Source: JARRNE01 sp963824085
GTDB taxonomy: Bacteria > Pseudomonadota > Gammaproteobacteria > Chromatiales > Chromatiaceae
Assembly (NCBI GenBank): GCA_963824085.1
Contig: CAWGNT010000017.1
Span: 186,001-250,000, forward strand
Direction of reading: 5' to 3'
Length of the DNA: 64,000 nt
The notes beneath the pieces are model-generated. The model made no database searches. It had not been told where the DNA came from and was given only the letters and a program-made list of their open reading frames with translations. How positions within the stretch are numbered: position 1 is the stretch's first letter; every line of letters begins with the position of its first letter. Positions 8,270-17,914 of this stretch are shown here, piece after piece. The position numbers and the translations under genes were made by a program.

Positions 8270-11200
8270 ATGGCAGAAGACACTACGAAATCGCCAGGGG
8301 TCGACGAAGCCGATTTGGCTTTCGGAGGCGAGCAGAGTCGGCCTCTGGGTACCGCCGGGCGCATCGCGCGCCTGTTCATCAACACCCCCGTGACGCCGAT
8401 GCTCCTCATCGCGTGCATGTGCCTCGGGGTGCTTGGCTTGCTGTTCACGCCGCGGCAGGAAGATCCCCAGATCTCCGTGCCCATGATCGACATCTTCGTC
8501 CAATACCCCGGTGCCTCTGCGGCGCAGGTGGAGAGCCTGGTGACGGAGCCTCTGGAGCGGATCATGAAGGAGATCCCCGGGGTACGGCACGTCTACTCCG
8601 CAACCCAGCGCGGCGCGGCCATCGTGACGGTGCGCTTTTTCGTCAATGAGGATATGGGGGAGTCCGTCGTCAAGGTCCACGACAAGCTCCAGTCCAACAT
8701 GGACAAGATTCCTCCCGACGTTCGGATGCCGCTGGTAAAGCCCGTCAGCGTGGACGACGTGCCCGTGGTCACCGCGACCCTATGGTCCAAGGAGGTTCCC
8801 GATAGCCAACTACGCACCCTCGCACTGGAGCTCCTCCAAGATCTCGGGTCCGTGCCTAACACCGGAAAGGGGTTCGTGGTCGGTGGCAGGCAGGATCAGA
8901 TCCGCGTCGAGGTGTTGATGGAGCGACTGGCGGGATACGGGATCACGCTCGACCGCATCGCCAACACGATCCAGACGGCCAACTCGGAACGCGCGACTGG
9001 TGCATCCGAGTCCGGAGGAGCCGCCTTTAACGTTTACTCCGGTGCCTTCCTGCGCACGGCGGATGATGTGGCGCGGCTCGTCGTGGGCACCCATGGCGGG
9101 CGACCTATCTACGTCAGCGACGTAGCAATGGTCGAGCATATGCCTGAGGACACGGCACGGATCGTCACGCACTATACCGGTCCCGCCTACGAGGGTTCCG
9201 ACAAGGCATACGGGGAGCAGGCGGTGACCCTTGCGATCGCCAAGAAGGAGCACACCAACGGCGTCACGGTCGCGAATGCGTTGCTCAAGAAGTTGGAGTC
9301 ACTGAAAGGGACAGTAATCCCATCCAACGTCCACGTCGAGATCACTCGCAACTACGGCAAGACCGCGAACGACAAGGTCAACGAGCTCCTGAAGGCGATG
9401 TTCGAAGCGGCGATCATCGTCTCGATCCTGTGCCTGGTGGGTCTGGGTGCGCGCGCCGCCTTCGTGGTGATCAGCGTCATCCCGGTCGTGATCGTGCTGA
9501 CCATATGGTGGGCGATGATGGTGGACTACACCATCGATCGTGTCAGCCTGTTCGCCCTCATCTTCTCCATCGGCATCCTCGTGGATGACGCGACAGTGGT
9601 GACGGAGAACATCTTTCGCCACTGGCTGGAGGTTGGTAAGACCTCCATCGCGCATGCCGTGCGGGCGGTAGATGAGGTAGGCAACCCGACCATCCTGGCT
9701 ACCCTGACGATCATCTCCGCCCTCCTGCCCATGGGATGGGTCAGCGGCCTCATGGGGCCCTACATGCGCCCCATCCCGGTGCTCGGCTCCTCGGCCATGG
9801 CCTTCTCTCTGTTCGCAGCCTTCGTTTTCACCCCCTGGTTCACTCTTCGGGTGCGCCCGAAGATGGAGTCCCTGCACCGCGCGGAGCGGCGCGAAGAGCG
9901 CACCCGCCGGTTCGTGAGCAAGCTCTACCGCCCATTGGTCCTGCCGCTGATCGAGCACCGGATCCTCGGCATCGGTTTCCTGATTTTTATCATCGCCGCT
10001 ACCGCCGGGGTGTGCGTGCTTTTCTACACCCAGACGGTCCCCGTGAAGATGCTGCCTTTCGACAACAAGCCAGAGTTCAGCGTCATCGTCAATATGCCGG
10101 AAGGGACGGCGCTTCCGGAGACGGCGAACGCGGTCAGCCAGTTGGCCGAGCGGGTGCAAGATATCCCGGAAGTCACCGCTGTGCAGACCTATGTAGGAAC
10201 CGCCCAGCCATTCAACTTCAACGGCATGGTGCGCCATTACTACCTTCGGCAGAACCCCTGGGAGGGTGATCTGCTGGTGATGCTGAAGGACAAGAAGGAG
10301 CGCGAGCGGGGCAGTCATGCGATTGCGGTCGCGGCGCGTCACTTGCTGATGCCGCTGGCCGAGAGTCTGGGTGCAAGGATCGCGGTGGTAGAGATGCCGC
10401 CCGGGCCTCCCGTGCTGCAGACAGTGGTGGCAGAGGTATACGGCCCTACCGCGGGGGTGCGGCGCAAGGTAGCGGCGGATATGACCGAGATGTTCAGCGA
10501 GGTCGAGAACATCGTCGACGTCGACAATTACATGGCCGAGCCGTATGACTACTGGCGTTTCGAGGTCGACACCGAGAAGGCTGTGCGGCGCGGCGTCTCC
10601 GTCGACGCCATCAACCAAAACCTGGCCATGGCCATGGGTGGTTTCAAGGTCGGAGACGTCAAGCGGGGAACCGTGCTCGAGCCGACCTACATCGTTCTCC
10701 AGGTGCCCCTTGGTAACCGTGCACGGCTCGTCAGTCTCGGCAGCCTTCCGATCGCAACACCCAGCGGAGACACGGTGCCCCTGGGCGAGCTTGGCCGGTT
10801 CGTCAGATACCCGGAGGACCCGATCATCTACCACAAGGACCTGCGTCCGATGGAGTACGTAGTGGGCGAGATGGAGGGTCGTCTCGGGGCGCCGATTTAC
10901 GGGATGTTGGGGGTTGAAGACCTGCTCAAGGCTTATACCGCCCCGGATGGGGTCAAGATCACCGGCATGCCCATGGGGCTGATCGGCCCGCCCGCGGACG
11001 ACTCGAAATCCGGGTTCGAGTGGAGCGGCGAGTGGACCGTGACCTATGAGACCTTCCGGGACATGGGGCTCGCCTTCATGGCGGCGCTGCTCCTCATCTA
11101 TGCTCTGATTGTCTGGCAGTTCGGCGATCTCGCCCTGGGCGGACTCATCATGGCTCCCATTCCGCTCACCCTGATCGGCATCATCCCGGGCCATTGGCTC

Positions 11201-12697
11201 ATGGGCGCGGAGTTCACGGCCACATCGATGATCGGGCTCATCGCGCTGGGCGGCATCATCGTGCGCCAGTCGATCCTGATTGTGGAGTTCGTCAAGATCG
11301 AGGTGGCCAAGGGAAAGAGTGTCCGTGAGGCGGCCGTGGCTGGCGCGGAAATCCGCATGCGGCCCATACTGATCACATCTCTGACGACCGCTGGCGGTGC
11401 CTGGACGCTGATTTATGACCCGATCTTCCAGGGCATGGCGGTCAGCACCTTCTTCGGCGTCTTTGTCGGGACCTTGATGGCGGTCATCGTGATTCCCCTC
11501 GGCTGCATCTCGATGCGCAAGCGCTTTTATCTGGAAGAGACCGAGAGCGGCGAGATCGAGCTTTCCGGGCGGTATGCAGAGGTGGAGGTGGTGGCGGGCG
11601 ACAAGGCCAAACCCAGGGCGCTTCCCAAGGGAGGAGATCGGCGTACGCCGGTTTGGGTTCGGCTCTGGGGCGGGGTGGTCCCTGGGCTGATCTGGCTGTT
11701 CGGGGTCGTCGGCTCCCTTTCTAAGCCGAGGGGCAAACCCCTATTGCTGTGGCTCTGGGGTGGACTGATCTCCTTCCTGTTCTCGTTGTTCAGCGTCTTC
11801 AGTACCTTGATTCTGTTCATGTGGCGTCTGCCGCAGGCCGTTCTCTCCGGTCTCGCCCGGCGGCGCGCTTCACGATCGGAAGGTCCGGCTCCCTCCGGAC
11901 CGCGAGGAAGTGGCACACCGCCGCCCGGCTCCGGACCTTCCGGCGGCGGTGGTGCGGAGATCGGAGGCGGACCGTCCCCCGTATCGGCACCGGCAGGCTC
12001 TGCTCGCGTTGCGGCTGCGGTCGGTGCGGCAGCCGATGATCCGCCGGGACCGGCTGCGGTTGTCGTCCCGGCGGAGACAGCGTCCGATTCGCCGCCATCG
12101 CCGGCAGCGAGGAAGAGGACGACGACGAAGCGCACTGCATCGACGGCCCGCGGCGCATCGGGACGCGGCCGAAAGACTCGAGAGTCCGCGGCGAAGACCG
12201 GTGCCGCGGCTTCGCGGGCTAACCCTCGCCGGTCCCAGGAAGATCCGGCACCTTCCCAGAAGAAACCCCGAGCCATCGGCGTGGACGAGGCGAAGCCGGT
12301 ACGCAAGAAGCGCTCGGCCAAGGCGGCCGGCCGGGTCGGCGCGCAAATTGGCACGACCGCCGGGGGCGCTCGGCAGGATGTGGCCGTCCAACCCGTGGTC
12401 GATGATGCGCCGGCGACTCGCCCCGGCGGCGCCACGCCGCGGCGGAGCCGCCGCAAGTCGTCAAGGAGCACGGCAGGGGTTGTAACGGGGGATGAGCGTC
12501 CTCGGTCCAATGCATCTCTGCGTGCCGACCCCGGTGCCCGGGGCGACAGTCCCGAGGCAGCGCCGGTAGATCCGGAATCAAGCAACAACGGCGCCGACGT
12601 GGAGGAGGTCATTGCAGCGCCAACGTCGCAGCGGAGCCGAAAACGGACAGCGCCCGAGACCGGCGAGATTCGCGTTAAGCGGAGGGAGAAGCCATGA
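8270..12697 (+). CDS. RND-family efflux transporter with long basic C-terminal extension
   Basis: 1475 residues. Residues ~25-1085 are a complete RND (AcrB/MexF-like) inner-membrane proton-driven pump. The first helix is followed by a periplasmic loop with the typical QYPGASAAQVESLVTEPLE block, TM4 carries a DD pair (GILVDDATVV, about residues 439-440), and the second half repeats the fold. Ordinary members end near 1040-1080. Here two extra hydrophobic segments follow (about 1137-1150 and 1157-1185), then a low-complexity tail of ~285 residues rich in Ala, Pro, Lys and Arg. No adaptor or outer-membrane partner is adjacent. The stop overlaps the next start (ATGA), so the pentapeptide protein is translationally coupled. 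Confidence 0.88.
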   Translation: MAEDTTKSPGVDEADLAFGGEQSRPLGTAGRIARLFINTPVTPMLLIACMCLGVLGLLFTPRQEDPQISVPMIDIFVQYPGASAAQVESLVTEPLERIMKEIPGVRHVYSATQRGAAIVTVRFFVNEDMGESVVKVHDKLQSNMDKIPPDVRMPLVKPVSVDDVPVVTATLWSKEVPDSQLRTLALELLQDLGSVPNTGKGFVVGGRQDQIRVEVLMERLAGYGITLDRIANTIQTANSERATGASESGGAAFNVYSGAFLRTADDVARLVVGTHGGRPIYVSDVAMVEHMPEDTARIVTHYTGPAYEGSDKAYGEQAVTLAIAKKEHTNGVTVANALLKKLESLKGTVIPSNVHVEITRNYGKTANDKVNELLKAMFEAAIIVSILCLVGLGARAAFVVISVIPVVIVLTIWWAMMVDYTIDRVSLFALIFSIGILVDDATVVTENIFRHWLEVGKTSIAHAVRAVDEVGNPTILATLTIISALLPMGWVSGLMGPYMRPIPVLGSSAMAFSLFAAFVFTPWFTLRVRPKMESLHRAERREERTRRFVSKLYRPLVLPLIEHRILGIGFLIFIIAATAGVCVLFYTQTVPVKMLPFDNKPEFSVIVNMPEGTALPETANAVSQLAERVQDIPEVTAVQTYVGTAQPFNFNGMVRHYYLRQNPWEGDLLVMLKDKKERERGSHAIAVAARHLLMPLAESLGARIAVVEMPPGPPVLQTVVAEVYGPTAGVRRKVAADMTEMFSEVENIVDVDNYMAEPYDYWRFEVDTEKAVRRGVSVDAINQNLAMAMGGFKVGDVKRGTVLEPTYIVLQVPLGNRARLVSLGSLPIATPSGDTVPLGELGRFVRYPEDPIIYHKDLRPMEYVVGEMEGRLGAPIYGMLGVEDLLKAYTAPDGVKITGMPMGLIGPPADDSKSGFEWSGEWTVTYETFRDMGLAFMAALLLIYALIVWQFGDLALGGLIMAPIPLTLIGIIPGHWLMGAEFTATSMIGLIALGGIIVRQSILIVEFVKIEVAKGKSVREAAVAGAEIRMRPILITSLTTAGGAWTLIYDPIFQGMAVSTFFGVFVGTLMAVIVIPLGCISMRKRFYLEETESGEIELSGRYAEVEVVAGDKAKPRALPKGGDRRTPVWVRLWGGVVPGLIWLFGVVGSLSKPRGKPLLLWLWGGLISFLFSLFSVFSTLILFMWRLPQAVLSGLARRRASRSEGPAPSGPRGSGTPPPGSGPSGGGGAEIGGGPSPVSAPAGSARVAAAVGAAADDPPGPAAVVVPAETASDSPPSPAARKRTTTKRTASTARGASGRGRKTRESAAKTGAAASRANPRRSQEDPAPSQKKPRAIGVDEAKPVRKKRSAKAAGRVGAQIGTTAGGARQDVAVQPVVDDAPATRPGGATPRRSRRKSSRSTAGVVTGDERPRSNASLRADPGARGDSPEAAPVDPESSNNGADVEEVIAAPTSQRSRKRTAPETGEIRVKRREKP

Positions 12698-13548
12698 TCG
12701 AGATCCGACACAAGGGGACAGGTGAGGTGCTGCGCGTCGTCGAGGCGGATACTCTCGTTGGGGTCGACCTGCGCGATGACGTTCTTGATGGCGCCGATCT
12801 GCGGGGGGCGGACCTCAGCCATGCCTGGCTGCAGGAAACCGATCTGATCGGTGCAGACCTTTCCGGGGCGAAGTTCAACGGAGCTATGCTCATCAGAACC
12901 CAGCTCGACAAGGCGGATTTGAGCGGCGCCGTTTTCGAGCAAGCCAAGCTCAGCGACGGCTCGCCGGGCAGTGGGGCCGTGCTCACCAACTGCAATATGC
13001 GGGGCGTTCACTTGCTCGCGTGTGACATGCGTTACGTTGATCTCCACGGCTCCGACCTTACGGACGCGCTTATCGATCGGACCGACCTCAGCAACGCCTG
13101 CTTCCGCGAGGGCAAGCTCGTAGGTGCGCGGATCCAGGGCTCGCTCTTGATCGAATCGCTCCTGAGCGGTGCCGATCTCAGCGACGCGGATATCCAAAAC
13201 ACCCACATGAATGGCGCAAAGCTGTTCCGAGCGCATATGGATCGGGCCAAGCTGGGTGGTGCCGGGGATCGAATCCCGGTGGTGCTCAATCTCGCCAACA
13301 TGCGAGAGGCGAGCCTGGTGGGTACCGACCTTCGAGGGGTCTCCCTGCGCGACGTGAATCTCCATCACGCGAATCTCAGGGGGGCGAACCTGGAGGGCGC
13401 TCAGTTGATGGGGGCCGTACTGAGGCACGCGGATGTCACCGACGCGGACTTCAGGGACGTGGTCCTGGTGACCGTCAACATCACCTTTGCGAACTTTTCC
13501 CGCGCGAAGAACGCGGACGTGCCCGCGTTTAAGCAGAACGTGCGTTGA
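12694..13548 (+). CDS. Pentapeptide-repeat protein
   Basis: 284 residues dominated by A(D/N)LxX repeats (for example ADLRGADLS, ANLRGANLEGAQL), which fold as a right-handed quadrilateral beta-helix. Such proteins range from gyrase-protecting DNA mimics to membrane-associated scaffolds. No transmembrane helix or signal peptide is evident. Its ATG lies inside the last codons of the RND gene (ATGA overlap), so it probably works with that pump or is made in fixed ratio to it. The direct role is unknown. Confidence 0.85.
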   Translation: MIEIRHKGTGEVLRVVEADTLVGVDLRDDVLDGADLRGADLSHAWLQETDLIGADLSGAKFNGAMLIRTQLDKADLSGAVFEQAKLSDGSPGSGAVLTNCNMRGVHLLACDMRYVDLHGSDLTDALIDRTDLSNACFREGKLVGARIQGSLLIESLLSGADLSDADIQNTHMNGAKLFRAHMDRAKLGGAGDRIPVVLNLANMREASLVGTDLRGVSLRDVNLHHANLRGANLEGAQLMGAVLRHADVTDADFRDVVLVTVNITFANFSRAKNADVPAFKQNVR

Positions 13549-13615
13549 GGGAGCCAACAGCTTCCAGCCGCCGGCCCAGAGGAAGCCCCTGGCGTGGGCG
13601 GCGATCCGCTTGATG

Positions 13616-14215
13616 CTATTGTTTCGCGGCCAGGTATTGCTTCACGATCTCCCGCACGTCGTCGATCTCGAAGCCGTATGTCCTCTTGAGCGCGCCGAGC
13701 CGCTCGTTCGGCGAGACCGACCTCGGAAGCTCCAATGAGGCCGTGATGAAGTCGACCGGCACTCCTGTTGCCTCTTGTACTTCCCGCAGCGTCATTGACC
13801 CCCGAATAGAGAAGTCCTCATACGGATGGGCGGATAGGGAGCTGCCCGGAGTCGTCGCGATGCGCTTCTCGATAGGTGTCATCAGCGGCGCCAGGGCGAG
13901 GGCAATCACGGCTATCAGACCGACCAGGCCAAGTCCGACCCGAAGTCCGGAGCTCTCGCTTCGCGGCCTGCCGGTGATCACACAAACGATCCACCGCCCG
14001 TGCAATATCAGGTGCGTGGCGAGCACCGCGAACAAGGCAAGTGAGATCCAAAAATGGATGCCTCCCCATTCATGCCGGTCTAGGCCCCAAATGGCTGCAT
14101 AGTGCCCACTGCCGGGAGGAAGCAAGTAGCGCATGAGGACACCGGTGGTGGTCAACAGGACGAACGCGACGAACGCGATCGCATCGATGATGAAATTGGC
14201 CCGCGTGCGATTCAT
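13616..14215 (-). CDS. DUF4405-type cytochrome b-like membrane protein
   Basis: 199 residues. Three or four hydrophobic helices in residues ~8-120 contain histidines suited to haem b ligation (HEWGGIHFWISL and ATHLILHGRW), as in DUF4405/cytochrome b561-like proteins. The C-terminal ~65 residues (MTLREVQEATGVP...EIDDVREIVKQYL) form a soluble helical domain that also occurs attached to redox membrane proteins. An inner-membrane electron-transfer role is inferred. Confidence 0.7.
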   Translation of the reverse strand: MNRTRANFIIDAIAFVAFVLLTTTGVLMRYLLPPGSGHYAAIWGLDRHEWGGIHFWISLALFAVLATHLILHGRWIVCVITGRPRSESSGLRVGLGLVGLIAVIALALAPLMTPIEKRIATTPGSSLSAHPYEDFSIRGSMTLREVQEATGVPVDFITASLELPRSVSPNERLGALKRTYGFEIDDVREIVKQYLAAKQ

Positions 14216-14324
14216 AGAGTCCTCCGTCGAGTTCGCGAATCCTCCGCGATTTTGATGTGAATGCGTCGGCTCGGGACCACCACTCTCGGTTGCCTCGAGT
14301 GGAAACCCGTGCTCCCGGGGCCGT

Positions 14325-15431
14325 TCAGCGCCTGATTACCAGCTTGATGGGAAACGTGCGAAAGCGTCCGAGGGGGTGTTTTCGCCAGGGCGAGGCAAGC
14401 TGGTCCGCCACCCAGATGCCGAGCAGGCCGAGCGGCAGCAGGCCGGCATAAGCCGGAGCCGCAAGGCCCATGACCCGTCCGGCATCGATCAAGGGCAGGG
14501 AGAAGACCCAGAACGGGCCGGCAAGACTGTTCCATGACTGTGCGATGACCCCGATGCCCAGGGCCGAGACTGCTGGCAGTGCCATCCTGCTCCAGTCACC
14601 CTTGGTGCCTGCGGCGAATGGGCTTGACCTCCCGCGTATGCGCTGTATTCCCAGGGCCAGGAGAAGGGGTGCTATCCAAGTGATGGGGTAGATCCAGTCT
14701 CGCCAAATTGCCGCACCCACAAGCCCAAAGCAGCCCAGGCCGAGCAGGATCCAGCCCGCCTCCGGGGCGTTACTCCATGTGACAGGCCGACCACGGCTGC
14801 ACCAGTCCAGCACCAGGGGAAAAGATCCAAGCCACTGGCGCAAGCTCAAAAGAGTTGGGAGCAGGACGGCATAACAGACGGTTTGCGTTGCGGAAAAGAC
14901 GAAAGGCGAGCCGGCGCTCGGGTAGATCCAGAGCTGGAGGTAGAGATTCAGGTAATAGTACAGCCAGCCGAAGACGGCACTAGCGGGGAACAGGACTGCA
15001 AAATAGGCGGGCCGCTTGGTGAGCAAGGACGAGCCGGTGCGCCGCTCTGTGTCTGCGTTCAATAGGAGCGCGAGGCCGAGAAACAGAAGAGGAAGCCCGA
15101 TTGTCGTCGAAGCAGCGCCGGCCGCGCCCAGGGCGACGAGGACACCGAGCCATCCCCAGAGGGGCAAGGCGACTGCTGCTGTTCGGGGGAGGGGCGCGGC
15201 GGTTAGAGACCTGGGCCGAACCATCCATAGGGTTAGGAGAAGGACCCCGGCTACCGCGGCGACGCTGGCCCAGAAGGCCTCAGGGTCGAACGGCAGGGCG
15301 TCCCACCCCCACGCGTTCAGCGGCAGTTGGACGAGCTCGGAGAGCGGTTGCCGGGCAATAATGGCTCCGAGCAGCGGCAGCCCGATGATAGCTGCGACTG
15401 CGACCGCGAGTGGCAGAAGGGCTGCGAGCAC
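14325..15431 (-). CDS. Polytopic membrane protein, unknown function
   Basis: 368 residues with about nine to ten hydrophobic segments and short polar loops. No catalytic or transport motif was recognised. It lies between the DUF4405 protein and ccmI on the same strand (109 and 127 bp gaps), so a link to membrane redox or cytochrome assembly is possible but unproven. Confidence 0.6.
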   Translation of the reverse strand: MLAALLPLAVAVAAIIGLPLLGAIIARQPLSELVQLPLNAWGWDALPFDPEAFWASVAAVAGVLLLTLWMVRPRSLTAAPLPRTAAVALPLWGWLGVLVALGAAGAASTTIGLPLLFLGLALLLNADTERRTGSSLLTKRPAYFAVLFPASAVFGWLYYYLNLYLQLWIYPSAGSPFVFSATQTVCYAVLLPTLLSLRQWLGSFPLVLDWCSRGRPVTWSNAPEAGWILLGLGCFGLVGAAIWRDWIYPITWIAPLLLALGIQRIRGRSSPFAAGTKGDWSRMALPAVSALGIGVIAQSWNSLAGPFWVFSLPLIDAGRVMGLAAPAYAGLLPLGLLGIWVADQLASPWRKHPLGRFRTFPIKLVIRR

Positions 15432-15558
15432 GAGGGGGGCTGCTCCCGTAGGCGCCTAGGAGGCAAAACCCGCTGCCGCTAGCGGTAGACTCGACATGGG
15501 CACAAGAACCGGCCGTTGCGGTTAGTGGACGCTCGCGGGTCGCTCGCATTGACTGCCG

Positions 15559-16887
15559 TCAAGGATGGACCCTGTCGATGACGACCTTCACGGGAACATT
15601 CTGGCCTGGCTTCACCGGACTGACCTCGCCTTCGAGGTCGCCGCTCTGCGGTATCGCCTGTCCGCTCTTGGATATCCTCGCGCCGACGGTCACCTTGGGG
15701 AAGGAGGACATCCGCATGGCAGGCATCATCGCCATGCTGTCGTCGAGGGTGACCGACAGGGGGAGTTGGCTCACGTGGACTCGCTGGACCGCGAGCGGCA
15801 TGGGAGGGCCGGCGACGGCCTTGGCGTAGATGAACACGGTCTCTTGGGGATCGGCCTTGGCGGCGAACGCGGGATCGAGTGCGACCTGCACCGTCAGCTT
15901 CGCGCCCGTCTTGGTTGGAGCCTCAACACCCCCCGTACTGCCGGAGGCGGCACCGGCCCCGGTCGCCCCGGCGACCTGCATCGGCGCCTGAAGCGGTGGA
16001 AGTCCGCCGCGCCTTCGGGCCTCGTTGATGAACTGGCGAAGCTGGCCAGCCTCTTTTCCCTTCGGCTCAAACCTTGCCAGCATGCCTTCCCACTGGCTGG
16101 CGGCCTTGGTGTACTCCCCCTGCTGGAAGGAGAGCAGGCCCGAGAGCCAGCGGGCGCTGACGTTCTGCGGATCGATGTCGAGTGCGGTCTTGATCAGCTC
16201 CGCGGGTCGCCCTTCCAGCCGATTTCCGTTATTGGTGGCCAACGCCTCGGCATAGGCGGTCAGCACCTCGGGCTGTTTGGGCGCCAAGGCGTAGGCCTTC
16301 TCCAAGGCGGCGACGGCGCGCGCGGGCTTGTGCAAAGCGTTGTAAGTGCGTCCGAGCATCAGCCAGCCCCTGAGGTCGTTCGGGTTCTTCTGCATGCGCT
16401 CGGCGAGCCGCTCTGCCAGCACGTCGAGCGAGGCGGCGGTCCCGTTGCCGGTCGCAGGGTGACCCGGGGGCATCTCCTGGGAGGCCGCAGGCGGGACGCT
16501 GGCGACTGTCTCAAGCCGCGGGATGATTCCGACATTGCCCCGGAACAGGTAGAAAGAGATGGCGGCCGCCGGTATGGCGACGGCCAGCAGGAGCGCGGCC
16601 CAGCGGGCGCCGCTGGGGTTCCCGGCCCGGGCGGCGGTCCCATCCTGCCCGACGTCGTGCAGGAGCTCCCGCTCCAGGTCCCGGCGGGCGGCGTCATACT
16701 GCTGCCGGCCGAGCTCGCCGGAAGCCAGATCCCCATCCAGCTCTTCGAGCTGTTGCCGGAATACGGCCAGATTCAGGGCGTCTCGATCGACGTCCGGCGC
16801 GTCCGCGCGGTGAGACACCATGGGCGTGACCACGAACAGAAGCGCCAGGCCGATCAGCCCGGCTGCGAGAATCCAGAAGATGATCAT
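15559..16887 (-). CDS. ccmI: Cytochrome c maturation protein CcmI (CycH-like)
   Basis: 442 residues. Two N-terminal helices (about 3-25 and 100-120) flank the cytoplasmic loop rich in Glu/Arg typical of CcmI-1. A periplasmic TPR region follows (WLMLGRTYNALHKPARAV, LTAYAEALA, about 165-290), then a C-terminal beta-rich domain. CcmI binds the C-terminus of apocytochrome c and hands it to CcmFH. It is the last gene of the ccm operon, and its start overlaps the ccmH stop by four bases. Confidence 0.9.
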   Translation of the reverse strand: MIIFWILAAGLIGLALLFVVTPMVSHRADAPDVDRDALNLAVFRQQLEELDGDLASGELGRQQYDAARRDLERELLHDVGQDGTAARAGNPSGARWAALLLAVAIPAAAISFYLFRGNVGIIPRLETVASVPPAASQEMPPGHPATGNGTAASLDVLAERLAERMQKNPNDLRGWLMLGRTYNALHKPARAVAALEKAYALAPKQPEVLTAYAEALATNNGNRLEGRPAELIKTALDIDPQNVSARWLSGLLSFQQGEYTKAASQWEGMLARFEPKGKEAGQLRQFINEARRRGGLPPLQAPMQVAGATGAGAASGSTGGVEAPTKTGAKLTVQVALDPAFAAKADPQETVFIYAKAVAGPPMPLAVQRVHVSQLPLSVTLDDSMAMMPAMRMSSFPKVTVGARISKSGQAIPQSGDLEGEVSPVKPGQNVPVKVVIDRVHP

Positions 16888-17375
16888 TTACGGGCTTCCT
16901 GGCCATCGCCGGTGTTGCCCAGCAGATCCGCAAGGCGTTTACGCTCCTCGTCCGAAAGATCGACGTCCCGAGTCCGTTTCTTCTTTATGAGGGCACGCAG
17001 CAGGAAGAAGCCCCCGACGCCCGCCAGGAGCAGGGGTCCGAACCACAGCGGGTAGGTCGATGGTTTGACCGGTGGGTCATAAAGCACGAAGTCGCCGTAA
17101 CGGGCGACCAGAAACTTGATGATGTCGTCCCGGGACTTGCCGGAGCGCATCATTTCGTAGACCTCTTTGCGCAGGTCCTGCGCGAGGTCCGCCTGGGACG
17201 CTGCGAGGGACTCATTCTGGCAGACCAGACAGCGCAGCTCCTCGGTGAGCTTGCGGAATTCCTCCGTTTTCGCAGGGTCGTCGAAGGCGAACTGCTCCAG
17301 CGTGTAGGCCCCTACCAGCGGGGCCATTAGGAGCCCCGTGAGCAGGAGAGGAATCGGTCGGATGAGTCTAATCAA
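16884..17375 (-). CDS. ccmH: Cytochrome c maturation protein CcmH (CycL-like thiol reductant)
   Basis: The periplasmic, membrane-anchored thiol-oxidoreductase that reduces apocytochrome CXXCH cysteines. The LRCLVCQNE motif gives the LRCxxC active site, and a C-terminal transmembrane helix (LWFGPLLLAGVGGFFLL) is followed by a basic tail. The first in-frame ATG (17423) would lie 50 bp inside ccmG. The TTG at 17373-17375 overlaps the ccmG TGA (TTGA), gives a normal signal peptide (LIRLIRPIPLLLTGLL) and is preceded by GAAGG, so it is preferred. The start call is uncertain; the gene is not. Confidence 0.85.
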   Translation of the reverse strand: MIRLIRPIPLLLTGLLMAPLVGAYTLEQFAFDDPAKTEEFRKLTEELRCLVCQNESLAASQADLAQDLRKEVYEMMRSGKSRDDIIKFLVARYGDFVLYDPPVKPSTYPLWFGPLLLAGVGGFFLLRALIKKKRTRDVDLSDEERKRLADLLGNTGDGQEARK

Positions 17376-17911
17376 CTTCTTGCCTTCAGCTTTTCTATCA
17401 TCGGGCGCAGGGTCTTCTCCCATGCCTGTTGGTCGATCGGCCCGATCTGCTTGTAGCGAATGATGCCGTCTTGATCGACGAGGAAGGTTTCGGGGGTGCC
17501 GTAGACCCCCCAGTCGATGCCCACCCGCCCGTCCGCGTCGAAGGCATTGACCACGTACGGGTTGCCGTAGGTCTCAAGCCAACGCATGGCGTCATTGCGG
17601 TCATCCTTGTAGTTGAGGCCGAGGATCTGTATCCCGTCGAGCTTGGCGAGGCGCATCAGTTCTTGGTGCTCGGCCCGGCAGGACACACACCAGGTGGCCC
17701 AGACATTGACTAGTGAGACTTTGCCCTTCAGGTTGGCGTTGGAGACGGTCGTGCTGGGATCATCCAACGCCGGCAGCGTGAATTGCGGCGCCGCCTTGCC
17801 GATCAGGGGCGACGGTACCCGGCGCGGGTCGGTGTGGAGCCCGAAGAAGAGCAGCCAGGCAAGGCCGGCGAAGACGAAAAGCGGAATCAGGAATGGCAGC
17901 GACTTACGCAT
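17372..17911 (-). CDS. ccmG: Thiol:disulfide interchange protein CcmG/DsbE
   Basis: 179-residue thioredoxin-fold protein anchored by an N-terminal helix (residues ~7-25). The active site is WCVSC, inside NVWATWCVSCRAEHQEL. It re-reduces CcmH or apocytochrome cysteines in the periplasm, drawing electrons from a DsbD-type protein. The cis-proline region (YGTPETFLVDQDG) is intact. It sits between ccmF and ccmH with overlapping or nearly overlapping ends. Confidence 0.92.
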   Translation of the reverse strand: MRKSLPFLIPLFVFAGLAWLLFFGLHTDPRRVPSPLIGKAAPQFTLPALDDPSTTVSNANLKGKVSLVNVWATWCVSCRAEHQELMRLAKLDGIQILGLNYKDDRNDAMRWLETYGNPYVVNAFDADGRVGIDWGVYGTPETFLVDQDGIIRYKQIGPIDQQAWEKTLRPMIEKLKARS

Positions 17912-17914
17912 CCA

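Noticed and set aside
9299..11194. A 631-codon minus-strand frame opposite the RND pump
   Set aside because: Rich in His/Asp/Gly as expected of an antisense shadow, no family similarity.
12694..13548. Considered the pentapeptide gene as a tandem DNA repeat or CRISPR-like array
   Set aside because: The periodicity is at protein level (five residues) with divergent codons, not a DNA repeat with spacers.
11527..13557. A 676-codon open frame on the minus strand opposite the RND tail and pentapeptide gene
   Set aside because: It only mirrors the codon bias of the plus-strand genes; the pentapeptide and RND similarity are on the plus strand.
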